Made by a program: the position numbers and the translations under genes. The notes below the pieces were generated by a model that made no database searches, was not told the origin of the DNA, and saw only the letters and a program-made list of their open reading frames with translations. From JAOADN01 sp046155885 (GTDB lineage Bacteria > Pseudomonadota > Alphaproteobacteria > Rhodobacterales > Rhodobacteraceae), in assembly GCA_046155885.1 (NCBI GenBank), contig JBJXFU010000101.1, positions 1 to 39,545 of the forward strand: 39,545 nt of DNA, given 5' to 3'. Of the stretch, positions 39,251 through 39,545 are shown piece by piece. The first letter of the stretch is position 1; the number at the start of each line of letters is the position of its first letter.

Positions 39251-39278
39251 CTTTCCCCGCTTTCGCGGGGACGACAGG
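39251..39278 (-). repeat. REP-like palindrome, copy 2 (in the rpsD leader)
   Basis: On the minus strand CCTGTCGTCCCCGCGAAA followed by GCGGGGAAAG, the inverse-oriented relative of the element at 20053-20080. The TCCCCGC/GCGGGGA stem is perfect with a four-base GAAA loop, so it would fold in the rpsD mRNA leader. Confidence 0.65.
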
Positions 39279-39310
39279 ATTCCCCTTGCGGGGTCCGCCA
39301 ACACCAATGA

Positions 39311-39333
39311 AAACCCCGGGCAGCTGGCCCGGG
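39311..39333 (-). other. rpsD: hairpin with U-tract at the 5' end of the rpsD transcript
   Basis: CCCGGGC, loop CAGCT, GCCCGGG on the minus strand, followed by GTTTTC. In form it is a Rho-independent terminator, but it begins only about three bases after the predicted transcription start. It could be a leftover terminator of an upstream gene, a 5' stabilising hairpin or a regulatory leader. Confidence 0.6.
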
Positions 39334-39342
39334 ATCGCGCGG

Positions 39343-39370
39343 CTTATACAGGCGGCCGGGGCAGAGTCAA
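39343..39370 (-). promoter_or_regulatory. rpsD: sigma-70-type promoter of rpsD
   Basis: On the minus strand TTGACT (39370-39365), a 16-base spacer and TATAAG (39348-39343). Both boxes match consensus at five of six positions, making this the best promoter seen in the window. Start of transcription is expected near 39336. Confidence 0.7.
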
Positions 39371-39423
39371 CTACCGCTCACTGGCGGCAGCAGCTTGCCA
39401 AACGGACAGGTTGAGGTACCTAA

Positions 39424-39545
39424 GGAACGTCTGAAGAACCTGCCACTTTCGGTGTGATCTGGTAGGCTTGGGCAACCCTGCAAGGAGCCGCGCCGATGCC
39501 GAAGCAGCCCGCCTTTCTCGGTCTTCGCGATGCGATGAAGAAGAA
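39424..39545 (+). mobile_element. left end of a probable IS5-family insertion sequence (truncated by the window)
   Basis: The transposase-like gene at 39496 suggests an IS. GGAACGTCTGAAGAACC from 39424 is a plausible left terminal repeat: it is preceded by CTAA (39420-39423), which fits the YTAR target duplicated by IS5-group elements, and lies 72 bases before the start codon as in IS5. The right end is outside the window, so neither the repeat nor the duplication can be confirmed. It sits about 54 bases upstream of the rpsD -35 box. Confidence 0.45.
39496..39545 (+). CDS. probable IS5-family transposase, first 16 codons
   Basis: ATG 39496 with AGGAG about eight bases upstream opens MPKQPAFLGLRDAMKK and runs off the window. 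This opening resembles N-termini I recall from IS5-family transposases (a MxKQP.FPGLRDAMKKK-type start followed by TRRE.FL.EMD). Only 16 residues are visible, so the family is a tentative call. Confidence 0.5.
   Translation, partial: MPKQPAFLGLRDAMKK

Overview
The window looks like chromosome from an alphaproteobacterium of the Rhodobacteraceae type. The sequence is very GC-rich throughout, the F1 genes stand alone in the order atpHAGDC without F0 genes, hisC is translationally coupled to a prephenate/arogenate dehydrogenase gene, and the phosphonate genes have the split phnF-phnM / phnG / phnCDE1E2 layout I associate with this family. About 38 protein genes are supported, one truncated at each window edge. 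No rRNA or tRNA gene was recognised.

Region 1 (1-11525) is a phosphonate locus. phnG (off the left edge) and phnF-phnM diverge from a candidate operator. Facing phnM is a minus-strand operon, phnC-phnD-phnE1-phnE2 plus a hexapeptide-repeat acyltransferase-like gene, with a strong internal terminator after phnD. A second, divergent plus-strand operon starts at 7162. It encodes another phosphonate-type binding protein, ATPase and permease, then a SAM methyltransferase, then a second PhnM-like amidohydrolase. This second module is the best candidate here for an uncharacterised uptake-and-processing pathway.

Region 2 (11526-20700) is mixed. It holds an inverted-repeat-bounded non-coding segment, a membrane protein with four nearly identical 144-bp repeats, polyphosphate kinase 2, a lysophospholipid acyltransferase, a TIM-barrel/methylglyoxal synthase fusion, an alpha/beta hydrolase with a DsbA-fold isomerase, ribose-phosphate pyrophosphokinase, and a small H-type lectin protein.

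Region 3 (20703-30734) has the F1 ATP synthase operon, ending in a clear terminator, a divergent methyltransferase/gloB pair, clpA with a terminator, and a ccdAB toxin-antitoxin pair. Region 4 (30747-39195) has a MotA/MotB-like ion-driven motor pair with an exceptionally long proline-free coiled coil, chaC, a DUF2125 protein, the coupled hisC-tyrC-extensin operon, and rpsD with a well-formed promoter, a hairpin at the mRNA 5' end and a terminator. The right edge enters what looks like an IS5-family insertion sequence.

Three intergenic sites (13907, 20210, 25901) carry short tandem repeats of 10-11 bp, about one helical turn, with unrelated unit sequences. Two copies of a REP-like palindrome lie at 20053 and 39251. 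All family calls come from reading motifs; none was checked by database search.
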